A stretch of DNA of 36,259 bases, from positions 1 to 36,259 of the forward strand of contig JAADIE010000031.1 in assembly GCA_013151495.1 (NCBI GenBank), given 5' to 3'. The position numbers and the translations under genes were made by a program. The notes beneath the pieces are model-generated. The model was not told the DNA's origin. It searched no databases and saw only the letters and a program-made list of their open reading frames with translations. This DNA is from Nitrospirota bacterium. Lineage in GTDB: Bacteria; Nitrospirota; Thermodesulfovibrionia; Thermodesulfovibrionales; JdFR-85. This document shows, one piece after another, positions 7,453 through 14,793 of the stretch. Positions within the stretch are counted from its first letter, which is position 1, and each line of letters opens with the position of its first letter.

Positions 7453-7499
7453 AATGTTACCTCCCATTAATGGTTTTGCCCTTCAGGCCTGATTTAAAA

Positions 7500-7515
7500 A
7501 GCAACTACCATGCCT
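7500..7515 (-). promoter_or_regulatory. Sigma-54 promoter for OsmC-DsrE-TusA operon
   Basis: On the minus strand AGGCATGGTAGTTGCT matches the -24/-12 consensus TGGCACG-N4-TTGCW, with the invariant GG (7513-7514) and GC (7501-7502) exactly 10 bp apart. It lies about 50 bp upstream of the OsmC ATG at 7452. A sigma-54 activator gene ends just upstream. Confidence 0.7.
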
Positions 7516-7577
7516 GCAAATAACCTGTTGAAATATAAGAGAATATTAGATTCGGGATCTTTTACAAGAAAGAAGTA

Positions 7578-7623
7578 ATTGCATTTTGCATGACTAAAAA
7601 ACGGAAAGATTGCAATATGCAAT
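7578..7623 (-). promoter_or_regulatory. Two ATTGCA-N3-TGCAAT activator sites
   Basis: The 7609-7623 site is a perfect dyad (ATTGCA-ATA-TGCAAT). The 7578-7592 site is a partial copy (ATTGCA-TTT-TGCATG). They start 31 bp apart, about three helical turns, and lie about 65-110 bp upstream of the -24 element. This is the normal enhancer position for a sigma-54 activator. The perfect site touches the stop codon of the activator gene. Binding by that activator is inferred. Confidence 0.6.
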
Positions 7624-9101
7624 CATTCAGAAAGGAGGTTGTATTTTTTCAGTTTTCTCCAAAGGGTGGCAGGATCGATGCCAAGCAATTCGGCAGCCTT
7701 CTTTTTTCTGCCGCCTGTTATGCTAAGTACCTTTTTAATGTGCTCTCTTTCGATGCTTTCAAGGGTAAGGTCTGTCTCTGGTACAGATGTACGGGTCAGG
7801 TTCTTTGGCAGGGCATCAATGGTAATTTCAAAGGAGTCGGTCATAATAAGGGCATGCTGTATGGTGTTTTCAAGCTCCCTCACATTGCCTGGCCAGTGAT
7901 AATCCATAAGCAGGGAAAGGGCCTGCTCTGTAATGCCCCGCACATTTTTCTGCATACTCTGGTTGTACTTGTTAATAAAGTATCTGACCAGAAGCGGGAT
8001 GTCCTCCTTTCGCTCTCTTAAAGGTGGCAGGTCTATTCTTATCACATTGAGCCTGTAGTAAAGGTCCTTACGAAAGGAGCCCGATTCAATGGCCTCCTCA
8101 GGGTCCTGATTGGTTGCAGCTATAATACGGACATCCACGGTCTGGGGCCTTGTAGAGCCAACCTTATAGAAGGTTCTGTCCTGGAGAAACCTCAGCAGCT
8201 TGACCTGGAGATTGGTGCTCATGGAGTTTATCTCATCAAGGAAGATGGTTCCGCCATCGGCAGCCTCAAAGAGCCCCTTTTTGTCGGCATCTGCACCAGT
8301 GAAGGCACCCTTTACATAACCAAAGAGCTCGGTCTCTAACAGGCTCTCAGGCACAGAGGCGCAGTTTATCGGGATGAAGGGCCTTTCCTTTCTCAGGCTA
8401 TTAAAATGTATTGCCCTGGCAATTAGTTCCTTTCCGGTTCCGCTTTCACCATGGATCAGGATGCTTGAGGGTATGTTAAGGGTCTTTCTTACCAGGTCCA
8501 TGACCTGCTTCATCTTCGGGCTTGTGGTAATTATACCGCTGAAGTCGTGAAATCGCTTGCACTCGTCTACCTCTTTCTGGAGACCCTCGAACAAACGGGC
8601 GTTTTCAATGGCAAGACTGATCGGGGCAGTGGCAGCCCGAAGAACATCCATCATCTCAGGGTCTGGGCTGTAGGGTGTGTGGGTGATTACACAGAGCACA
8701 CCAACAACCTTGCCCTTTGCTTTAAGCGGAAGCCCTGCATAAAACTCCATGCCCTCTCGCCTCAGTGACTCACGGGTAAAGCGGCTGTCCTGGGATGCTT
8801 TTTCATTTATGACCACCTCGCAGTCAAACTGGGCAATGTTTCCACACATGCATTCCCCAACCTTTACCCTGTTTTCTGTCAGATCCCGTACAACCTCTTC
8901 AGAAAGATTGCGAAACGAAACGGGTATCATCTCCATGGTCTCTTCGTTTATCACATAGATAACTCCGGCATCCACCTCCATGAAGTCAATAACCTTCTCT
9001 AAGGCATCGTTAAGGATACTGGTAAGGTTCAAAGACCTGCTTACCGTAAGGGCAAGTTCATACAGGATGGAGAGTTTTTTGTTTTGCCGTTCAAGGGACA
9101 T
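7623..9101 (-). CDS. GAF-domain sigma-54-dependent transcriptional activator
   Basis: This 492-residue protein has three domains. An N-terminal GAF domain spans about residues 10-175. An AAA+ sigma-54 interaction domain follows, with Walker A GESGTGKE, the GAFTGA loop (YVKGAFTGA) and Walker B GGTIFLDEI. A Fis-type helix-turn-helix forms the end (KKAAELLGIDPATLWRKLKKYN). There is no receiver domain, so signalling should be through the GAF domain, which has an unusual cysteine set: C84-x-C86, C94 and C137. These could bind a metal or Fe-S cluster or sense thiol redox state (inference). The gene lies between two OsmC operons that each have a predicted -24/-12 promoter, so it probably controls both. 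Intact GAFTGA indicates a working activator. Confidence 0.9.
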   Translation of the reverse strand: MSLERQNKKLSILYELALTVSRSLNLTSILNDALEKVIDFMEVDAGVIYVINEETMEMIPVSFRNLSEEVVRDLTENRVKVGECMCGNIAQFDCEVVINEKASQDSRFTRESLRREGMEFYAGLPLKAKGKVVGVLCVITHTPYSPDPEMMDVLRAATAPISLAIENARLFEGLQKEVDECKRFHDFSGIITTSPKMKQVMDLVRKTLNIPSSILIHGESGTGKELIARAIHFNSLRKERPFIPINCASVPESLLETELFGYVKGAFTGADADKKGLFEAADGGTIFLDEINSMSTNLQVKLLRFLQDRTFYKVGSTRPQTVDVRIIAATNQDPEEAIESGSFRKDLYYRLNVIRIDLPPLRERKEDIPLLVRYFINKYNQSMQKNVRGITEQALSLLMDYHWPGNVRELENTIQHALIMTDSFEITIDALPKNLTRTSVPETDLTLESIEREHIKKVLSITGGRKKKAAELLGIDPATLWRKLKKYNLLSE

Positions 9102-9122
9102 ATCTTATCATAACCTATTTTT

Positions 9123-9159
9123 GATTTTAGATTTTAGATTTCAGATTTAAGATTTTAAT
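9123..9159. repeat. Degenerate GATTTTA heptamer repeats
   Basis: About five imperfect units of GATTTTA/GATTTCA/GATTTAA run in tandem just upstream of the activator gene. The first 13 bp (GATTTTAGATTTT, 9123-9135) recur exactly at 9399-9411, on the far side of structured-repeat copy 3. They could be a direct duplication made by insertion, a DNA-bending A/T tract or activator sites. The sequence does not decide between these. Confidence 0.6.
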
Positions 9160-9200
9160 CTAACCTGTCTATTGAAGAAAGCTCACAACGATGAAGGCAG

Positions 9201-9357
9201 AAGGGTATAGGGTTTGAGCGGTTTCAGGCAATCTAAAATCTTCACCAGGAGGGTGAAGTAGATTGCCTGCCTCGGAGCAGGGGGCCCCCGTCAAAGACTT
9301 TTCGGGGCACTGAGGCCTTGGATGGCCTGCGAGAATGAGCGAAAAGCCTATACCCTT
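9201..9357 (+). repeat. Three-way-junction structured repeat, copy 3 (divergent)
   Basis: The outline is the same as copies 1 and 2, with entirely different helices. P1 is AAGGGTATAGG (9201-9211) paired with CCTATACCCTT (9347-9357), a G/G mismatch, then TTT/AAA. P2 is GGCAATCTA/TAGATTGCC (9227-9235/9259-9267) with an inner CTTCACC/GGGTGAAG hairpin. P3 runs from 9277 to 9330, a longer branched arm closed by GCAGG/CCTGC. The junction strands are GAGCGGTTTCA (9216-9226), TGCCTCGGA (9268-9276) and GAGAATGAG (9331-9339), the same lengths as copy 1. It lies in the 390-bp non-coding region between the activator gene and the rightward OsmC gene, upstream of the latter's sigma-54 promoter and so probably not in that transcript. 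Confidence 0.7.
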
Positions 9358-9398
9358 GTACCTTAAAAACTGACTGATGTGTCAATAGTCAATTTAGG

Positions 9399-9411
9399 GA
9401 TTTTAGATTTT
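9399..9411. repeat. Direct repeat of GATTTTAGATTTT
   Basis: An exact 13-bp copy of 9123-9135, placed 42 bp after the end of structured-repeat copy 3 and 21 bp before the -24/-12 promoter of the OsmC-MetF genes. Confidence 0.6.
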
Positions 9412-9431
9412 TTCTGCGTAAGCCTTTAACC

Positions 9432-9447
9432 TGGTATTGAATTTGCT
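9432..9447 (+). promoter_or_regulatory. Sigma-54 promoter for OsmC-MetF
   Basis: TGGTATTGAATTTGCT fits TGGCACG-N4-TTGCW, with GG (9433-9434) and GC (9445-9446) 10 bp apart. It lies about 45 bp before the OsmC ATG at 9492. No copy of the ATTGCA-N3-TGCAAT dyad was seen nearby, so any activator site here is undefined. Confidence 0.6.
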
Positions 9448-9491
9448 TTAGATACAGGCCGGTAGATTACTGGTAAAAGGAGGTAGGATGA

Positions 9492-10016
9492 ATGAGCGGT
9501 AACAGAGAAGAAAGGCTGAGAGAGATTGTTAGTCGGAGGATTGAGTTTTTCAAGCGAAAACCTGAGGCAGCCATCTACCGTCCAAAGGTAAGCTCAAGGC
9601 TGATAGAGGGTCTGTACACAGAAACCCGGGTAAGGGAGCATACAGTAAAGGCGGATTATGCAGAGGCTGCCGGTGGGACAAACCGGGCGCCAAACCCAAT
9701 TGAGCTCCTACTTTCAGCCCTTGCAGCCTGTATAGAAAGTGCTGTTTATGAGTTTGCTGCCTATGAGGGTATCAGGATAAAGGCTGTAGAGGCAGAGGTT
9801 GAGGGAGAGCTCGACCTTAGAGGACTATTCATGGTTGATGATTCGGTATCCCCTGGGTTTAAGCATGTAAGCTATACCCTTAAGATACGCTCCAGTGATG
9901 ACCCCGACAGGGTCAAGGAGCTTGCCCAGAGGGTCATTGCCCACTGTCCGGTGGTTGACTCTCTGATAAGACCGGTAACCCTGAATGGAAATATTATTGT
10001 AGAGGAGGGTGTATAA
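9492..10016 (+). CDS. OsmC-family protein (operon with MetF)
   Basis: The product has 174 residues. The OsmC/Ohr fold is indicated by AAGGTNRAPNPIELLLSALAACIESAVYEF and IAHCPVVDSLIRPVTL. Unlike the leftward paralogue, both cysteine positions are present: AAC-IES and H-CPVVD. The second matches the 'CP' element that carries the second reactive cysteine of Ohr/OsmC hydroperoxide reductases. The start is set by GGAGG at 9479-9483, 8 bp upstream. The stop codon is directly followed by the metF ATG, so the two are coupled. The physiological substrate (organic peroxide, persulfide or other) is not shown. Confidence 0.86.
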   Translation: MSGNREERLREIVSRRIEFFKRKPEAAIYRPKVSSRLIEGLYTETRVREHTVKADYAEAAGGTNRAPNPIELLLSALAACIESAVYEFAAYEGIRIKAVEAEVEGELDLRGLFMVDDSVSPGFKHVSYTLKIRSSDDPDRVKELAQRVIAHCPVVDSLIRPVTLNGNIIVEEGV

Positions 10017-10895
10017 ATGAAGATAATCCAGGTTTTAACTGAAAGGGGTAAAGGGGTATCCTTTGAGTTTTTTCCGCCAAAGACCGCAGAGGGCAGAAAG
10101 GCCCTTCTTGAGGTAATAAAGGGGCTGAAGGTATTTAATCCCCTTTATGTTTCTGTAACCTATGGAGCAGGTGGCACCACCACAGATCGCACAAAGGAGA
10201 CCATCTACGAGATACAGACCGTGCTGGATGAACCGGTTATGTCTCATCTTACATGTATAGGGGCAACCCGTAGCTCCATTAGGGCATTGCTTGATGAGTA
10301 CAGACAAAAGGGTGTGGAAAATATACTCGCCTTAAGGGGTGATAAGCCCCAGGATGTGGAGGATTTTGATCCTTCTAAGGGTGAGTTTAAGTATGCCCGA
10401 GACCTGGTGGAGTTTATCAAAAAGGAGTTTCCAGAGTTTGGTATCTCCGTTGCCGTTTATCCAGAGGGGCATCAGGAGGCGCCCTCTCTTGAGGCAGACC
10501 TTGAATATACCAGGATAAAGATAGATGCCGGGGCAGACTTTGCAATCACCCAGATGTTTTTTGACAACTCCTACTACTATGACTTCCTGGATAGGGCCCA
10601 GAAGAAAGGTATTGATATACCCATACTACCAGGGATAATGCCCATAACCGATATTGTAAAGATAAAGCGTTTTGCCTCCTTCTGTAAGGCCACAATTCCC
10701 GCGGAGGTGGAAAAGAGGTTTGAGCCATACGCTGAAAGTCCTGAGGACATGCTGAAGCTTGGAGTGGAGCTTGCCATAAAACAGTGCGAGGACCTGATTG
10801 GACAGGGTGTCAGGTTTCTACACTTTTATACACTGAACAGAGAGGATGCGGTTTCAGAGATACTGAAGGCCCTGGTGCCTACTCATTTTTCTTGA
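10017..10895 (+). CDS. metF: 5,10-methylenetetrahydrofolate reductase
   Basis: This 292-residue protein has the MetF hallmarks: VSFEFFPPKTAEGRKAL with the N-terminal FEFFPPK catalytic Glu, YVSVTYGAGGTT, MSHLTCIGATR, ILALRGDKP (a flavin-binding region), FAITQMFFDN and IPILPGIMPI. It predicts an FAD enzyme that interconverts methylene- and methyl-tetrahydrofolate for methionine synthesis or, in acetogens and some sulfate reducers, for the Wood-Ljungdahl methyl branch. No partner subunit (MetV) is nearby. Joint sigma-54 control with an OsmC gene is unusual and suggests a link between one-carbon/methionine supply and sulfur stress (inference). It converges with the DUF4139 gene 20 bp away. Confidence 0.93.
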   Translation: MKIIQVLTERGKGVSFEFFPPKTAEGRKALLEVIKGLKVFNPLYVSVTYGAGGTTTDRTKETIYEIQTVLDEPVMSHLTCIGATRSSIRALLDEYRQKGVENILALRGDKPQDVEDFDPSKGEFKYARDLVEFIKKEFPEFGISVAVYPEGHQEAPSLEADLEYTRIKIDAGADFAITQMFFDNSYYYDFLDRAQKKGIDIPILPGIMPITDIVKIKRFASFCKATIPAEVEKRFEPYAESPEDMLKLGVELAIKQCEDLIGQGVRFLHFYTLNREDAVSEILKALVPTHFS

Positions 10896-10915
10896 AGGTT
10901 TCAAAGGGAGTTACC

Positions 10916-12298
10916 CTATAGTTTGGTTCGTATTTTATAGACTATTTTTACGGTTTCTCTTGCAGGCACAAGTGGATTGAACTCGATGTGGGTGGCATCG
11001 ATTTTTTTGTAGGCATGGCTGCTTTCGATGATGCTCCATTGTCCCTGAAGGGTCTCAATAACCTTAACCTTTATATCCCGTGACTTGTGATTTGTAATGG
11101 TTATTTCATAGGTTCCTTCAAAGGTATTAGGGCCAATGCGTATGTAATCAACCTGACGGCGCCTTGCCTTTATGTCAAAGGCCCAACCAGTGGTAATTAA
11201 TATCTCCTCTCCCCTTGGTGTATGATCAATTGTATCTGAGCCTGAAAAGACCATAGAAGCATCACTCCTTAAGGAATAAACCCTCACCTTACCTGCTGGA
11301 AAGACATAACCAAGATTATTGTCTGGACGATTTTTTATTTTTAAAATTACCTTAACCGGTAGATTTGCGCTACTATTGTATGCCGACGGATAGAACAGGT
11401 TGTTTTTAATAATATAGCTTTTTTCTACCCTGATGTTATTTGCCTCGAAAAGAAGCAGGGTTTTCGTTTCCCTTTCTTTCAAAGTAACCGGTCTGTTAAT
11501 TCGATACTCGTGGTATTCATAAAGAGGCCTTTCAGTAGGGGCTGCACTCTTTTCCTTTACGGCTAAGGCAAATACACGCTCTGGCTGCTGTGAAGCCCTG
11601 TGAAGTTTGCCAGCAACAAGCCGTAAAGAGGCATTTTTAAAGGCCCTGTCAGTATTGTTTTGTATTGTGGCAAGACATTTAAGATATGCGAGTTCTTCGT
11701 TTAACAAAGTTAGCATACATGTAGAAGACCAGTTTAGACCGATAAGGTCGTATCCAATACGCAGCACGATCTTTCGGGCCTTATCAGTACGATATTTAAG
11801 CCTTAATCTACCATTTTCATAAACTCCTCCAGGGATCTTTGGTAATACGATTGTTCCAGGGTGATTAAGATAGATCTCTCCGTTTATCTCAAAATAGTAC
11901 TGCCCCCTGGATCCAAGGAGTCGAGCCCTCTGGTAGATTTTCTTTAAGTTATTTCTGTCCCATAATACGAGTTTGATCTCCCTGTTGATATATCTTTGCA
12001 GGACCTCCTCTTTTGAAAAATTAGAAGGATAAAAGCTTTGTTCTGTAATTTCAACAGATTCAGGAGCAAGAATGTTTATAGAGGATGAAGCAATACCATC
12101 TGGCAGGCCATTAATCTGTATTTCCCCTTTTTTTCTTGAAAGTCTCAAAAGATAAGCCTCACTGATAAAGGCCGTGTTGTCGTTATAAATGGTAATGGAG
12201 ATCTCTTTTGCAGAATCGGTGGAAATTATGGTCTTAGAGGTTACAGTGGAAGGGATCAGCCATACCAGCATTACCAAAAGCGCAAGTATCTTTTTCAT
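10916..12298 (-). CDS. DUF4139-domain exported protein
   Basis: This 460-residue protein has an N-terminal signal peptide (KKILALLVMLVWLIPSTVTS). The rest is beta-rich and matches DUF4139 proteins: SISIYNDNTAFISEA-type opening strands, KIVLRIGYDLIGLNWSSTCML and a C-terminal FEGTYEITITNHKSRDIKVKV immunoglobulin-like segment ending with PARETVKIVYKI. The family is periplasmic or surface-located with no established biochemical role. The start is supported by AAGGAGG upstream. It is the last gene of a three-gene leftward run after an M50 protease and a PEPCK-like gene. Confidence 0.78.
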   Translation of the reverse strand: MKKILALLVMLVWLIPSTVTSKTIISTDSAKEISITIYNDNTAFISEAYLLRLSRKKGEIQINGLPDGIASSSINILAPESVEITEQSFYPSNFSKEEVLQRYINREIKLVLWDRNNLKKIYQRARLLGSRGQYYFEINGEIYLNHPGTIVLPKIPGGVYENGRLRLKYRTDKARKIVLRIGYDLIGLNWSSTCMLTLLNEELAYLKCLATIQNNTDRAFKNASLRLVAGKLHRASQQPERVFALAVKEKSAAPTERPLYEYHEYRINRPVTLKERETKTLLLFEANNIRVEKSYIIKNNLFYPSAYNSSANLPVKVILKIKNRPDNNLGYVFPAGKVRVYSLRSDASMVFSGSDTIDHTPRGEEILITTGWAFDIKARRRQVDYIRIGPNTFEGTYEITITNHKSRDIKVKVIETLQGQWSIIESSHAYKKIDATHIEFNPLVPARETVKIVYKIRTKL

Positions 12299-12320
12299 TA
12301 ACTTCCTCCTTGAGAAAACT

Positions 12321-12950
12321 CTATATGAGCAGATCCCTTAAAAAGATTATTATCGGAAATATAATAAGATCAATTACCCTCAAAAACAGAAGGATCAGTA
12401 TAATAAAAAAGCCATAAGGCTCGATTCGGCTAAAGGCGATAGCCTGTCTGGGCGGAAGTATTCCCATTAGAATTTTGCTTCCATCAAGAGGTGGTATCGG
12501 AATGAGATTGAATACGGCAAGCCCAATATTGAGTATTACGCTTAACTGGAGCATAAGAGCAACTGGTACAAGTATCTTTTTTACTATAAAGACATTTTCC
12601 ACCGGCAGAATCATAACGATCTTATAAAGTAGTGCCGAGGCCACCGCTATCAGCATGTTGGCTGCAGGCCCTGCAAGGGATACCCATATCATATCTTTTT
12701 TAGGGTCTCTGAGATTAAAGGGATTGACTGGCACCGGCTTTGCCCATCCGATCATTCTGGTCATTATAAAGACCAGGGTGCCCAGAGGATCGAGGTGTTT
12801 CAGGGGATTTAATGTTAATCTGCCAGCAAGTTTTGCAGTGGGATCTCCTAACCTATAAGCTACAAATCCGTGGGCGAGCTCATGAAAGGTAACCGCCACC
12901 AAAAGTGGCAAAGCCATAAGGACAATCTGTTTTAAGTAATACTCTATCAT
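12321..12950 (-). CDS. Site-2 protease family (M50) membrane metalloprotease
   Basis: This 209-residue integral membrane protein has the zinc motif HELAH in the first transmembrane helix (LLVAVTFHELAHGFVAYRLGD) and the distal NLIPIPPLDGSKIL (N-P/x-D-G) motif that supplies the third zinc ligand. Both are diagnostic of the short S2P/M50B family. The downstream segments AFSRIEPYGFFIILILLFLRVI and LIIFPIIIFL complete a roughly six-helix topology. There is no PDZ domain, so it is not RseP-like. The substrate is unknown. No Shine-Dalgarno sequence is clear; the start lies 15 bp after the PEPCK-like stop. Confidence 0.9.
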   Translation of the reverse strand: MIEYYLKQIVLMALPLLVAVTFHELAHGFVAYRLGDPTAKLAGRLTLNPLKHLDPLGTLVFIMTRMIGWAKPVPVNPFNLRDPKKDMIWVSLAGPAANMLIAVASALLYKIVMILPVENVFIVKKILVPVALMLQLSVILNIGLAVFNLIPIPPLDGSKILMGILPPRQAIAFSRIEPYGFFIILILLFLRVIDLIIFPIIIFLRDLLI

Positions 12951-12965
12951 TTTTAACTTTAAAAT

Positions 12966-14621
12966 TTATTTAATCTTTTTTTCAATACCTCTCAAGGCAT
13001 TCTCAAGGGGAACAATGTAGCATGAATCCATGTCGTGCTCTATATCGTGTTTAGCCTTTAAAAAGGTGATCCTGTCGCGTATTCTTTCTTTCAGGTAATG
13101 TAAATACCTTTTTGTGCCCCTGGGTTTGTACTTCCTGTCGTAGTCTGCACCAAAGAGTTCTCCTGCGTTTTCAGGAATCTCAAGCCCGTTAAAGTATTGC
13201 CAATTCTGCCATTTAATATTTCCACGAACAAGTTCTGTTACTATTTTCAGAGTCAAATCTTTGGGAATATCCACAAGATGCCCTGGAGTACCAAAGGCAT
13301 AAGTATTCATTATGTAGCACTCGGTGCCCATCTGAAAGAGCTTTCTGAATTGCTGACAGTCGGTAAGCAGGGGATGTACCCTGAAGGGATTTGCAAAGGG
13401 TTCGATAACCAGCTTGCTAAGTTCCTCAGGATCAACATTTTCCACACCCTTTGCCCTCATAGTACTCAGGGATGCCCCCAGTGCCACAGCAAGGTCGATG
13501 GTCTTTACCCTGCAAACTGGTGGCAGGCTGGGGTCTTTCTGAAGCCATATAACCGTGCCCGGAAGCTCACAGGAGTCGGTGTGATTGAACATATCTCTGG
13601 ATTTGATACAGCGGCCATTACGGTTTCTAACATCGTAGGCCACCAGCCTTCTACTACCATTGGGTTCCTCTGTTACAGCCACATTCTGAGCTGTAAGAAA
13701 ATATTTTATCTGAGGGTCTCGATAGGAGACCGAATCGGTTTTATCAAACAGGCTTGGTTCTAAAGCCACGGATATGTTGTGTTCAAGATCTATTAAAAAG
13801 GCATCATCATGGATTACCGTGACCTTTTCAGACTTTTTCAGTGTGCCTCCATGGTCGTGACTATTGGTAATGGAGGATTTCCCCGAGCCAGAAAGCCCAA
13901 ATACTGCAACTGGTGGATGACAGCCTATTTTTTTAATTCCTCCATGGCAGGCAACCATGTTCTGCCTCACACCTGCAGTCCAGGCAAGTGTAAGGGTGCC
14001 CTTTTTGCGTTCGCCAAAATAACGCATGCCAAGGATGGCTATGCAGTTTTCTCTTTCATCAACTATCACAAGGCCATCAGGAAAATCAGGATGCGACCAT
14101 TCAGGATCGGCCAGAACAAGAATATCTGGTTCATTAATTGGACGAGACTTTTGGTAACGACCTATCCAAGGTCTCATCCAGGGTGTAAAATTAAGACCCC
14201 AGTCAAGCATGTTCTTGGCATCGGTAACAGGGCTTAAAAGATGGGCTTTAAGCATAAAGCTTGGATGTATGCCCACGATACCCTCAAGCCAGAGGCAGGG
14301 TCTTCGATTCATTTGATATACAGCCTCTCGAAGTATTCCCAGATAAAGGTCTTTGTTTTTCCCCATCTGTCTTACAAGTCGTCTTGCCCTGGCTGTTCTG
14401 CCGACAACCCTTCCATCCTGGGAAACAAGCACCTTTGCACTCTTAGGTAGTCCAAAACGCTCTGGTTTGTACATGGGCTCAGAGGTAACAATTACCTCTG
14501 GCTGTTTTGTCGAAAGCCTGTACAGCTCGGCCATGCTGGTCTTTTTTACTGAGTTTGCATAGAAGGCGGTTTCTATTATTGCTCTCCACGGGCCTGCCGG
14601 GAGTTTATGGGTAGACGACAT
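12966..14621 (-). CDS. Phosphoenolpyruvate carboxykinase (ATP)-like protein
   Basis: This 551-residue protein resembles ATP-type PEP carboxykinase. The region ILGMRYFGERKKGTLTLAW (residues 197-214) corresponds to the conserved Y-x-G-E-x-K-K block. A P-loop lies at 242-250 (GLSGSGKSS), where the classical enzyme has GLSGTGKTT, and IHDDAFLID (270-278) aligns with the metal-binding kinase-2 region. The N-terminal ~160 residues and the segment after the P-loop (SHDHGGT) are divergent. This may be a PEPCK-family member with changed substrate use rather than the gluconeogenic enzyme. AAGGAGG precedes the ATG. The gene is divergent from the NfeD operon across 172 bp with no strong promoter that I can define. 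Confidence 0.72.
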   Translation of the reverse strand: MSSTHKLPAGPWRAIIETAFYANSVKKTSMAELYRLSTKQPEVIVTSEPMYKPERFGLPKSAKVLVSQDGRVVGRTARARRLVRQMGKNKDLYLGILREAVYQMNRRPCLWLEGIVGIHPSFMLKAHLLSPVTDAKNMLDWGLNFTPWMRPWIGRYQKSRPINEPDILVLADPEWSHPDFPDGLVIVDERENCIAILGMRYFGERKKGTLTLAWTAGVRQNMVACHGGIKKIGCHPPVAVFGLSGSGKSSITNSHDHGGTLKKSEKVTVIHDDAFLIDLEHNISVALEPSLFDKTDSVSYRDPQIKYFLTAQNVAVTEEPNGSRRLVAYDVRNRNGRCIKSRDMFNHTDSCELPGTVIWLQKDPSLPPVCRVKTIDLAVALGASLSTMRAKGVENVDPEELSKLVIEPFANPFRVHPLLTDCQQFRKLFQMGTECYIMNTYAFGTPGHLVDIPKDLTLKIVTELVRGNIKWQNWQYFNGLEIPENAGELFGADYDRKYKPRGTKRYLHYLKERIRDRITFLKAKHDIEHDMDSCYIVPLENALRGIEKKIK

Positions 14622-14793
14622 TATGAAAAGCCTCCTTATAAAAGTCTTTTAAGACCTTTGATGTGCAGAGAGGGTCTAACTGACAATAAATCAAATCACT
14701 TACCCAAGTATGCTTTATTTTAACATAATACTGTTTTTAATTAGTTTTTGGTGGAATTATTTTTGTTTTTTTGTGATAATATGAAAAACCACC

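Noticed and set aside
9201-9357. Copy 3 as a leader riboswitch of the OsmC-MetF genes
   Set aside because: The predicted sigma-54 promoter at 9432-9447 lies downstream of the element, so it would not be in that transcript. A longer transcript or minus-strand role remains possible.
13197-13763. 188-codon open frame on the + strand
   Set aside because: It lies wholly antisense to the PEPCK-like gene, has no ribosome binding site and no recognisable domain.
14701-14793. Sigma-70 promoter for the NfeD operon
   Set aside because: TGTGATAAT at 14772-14780 looks like an extended -10, but there is no -35 at acceptable spacing and the leader would be very short.
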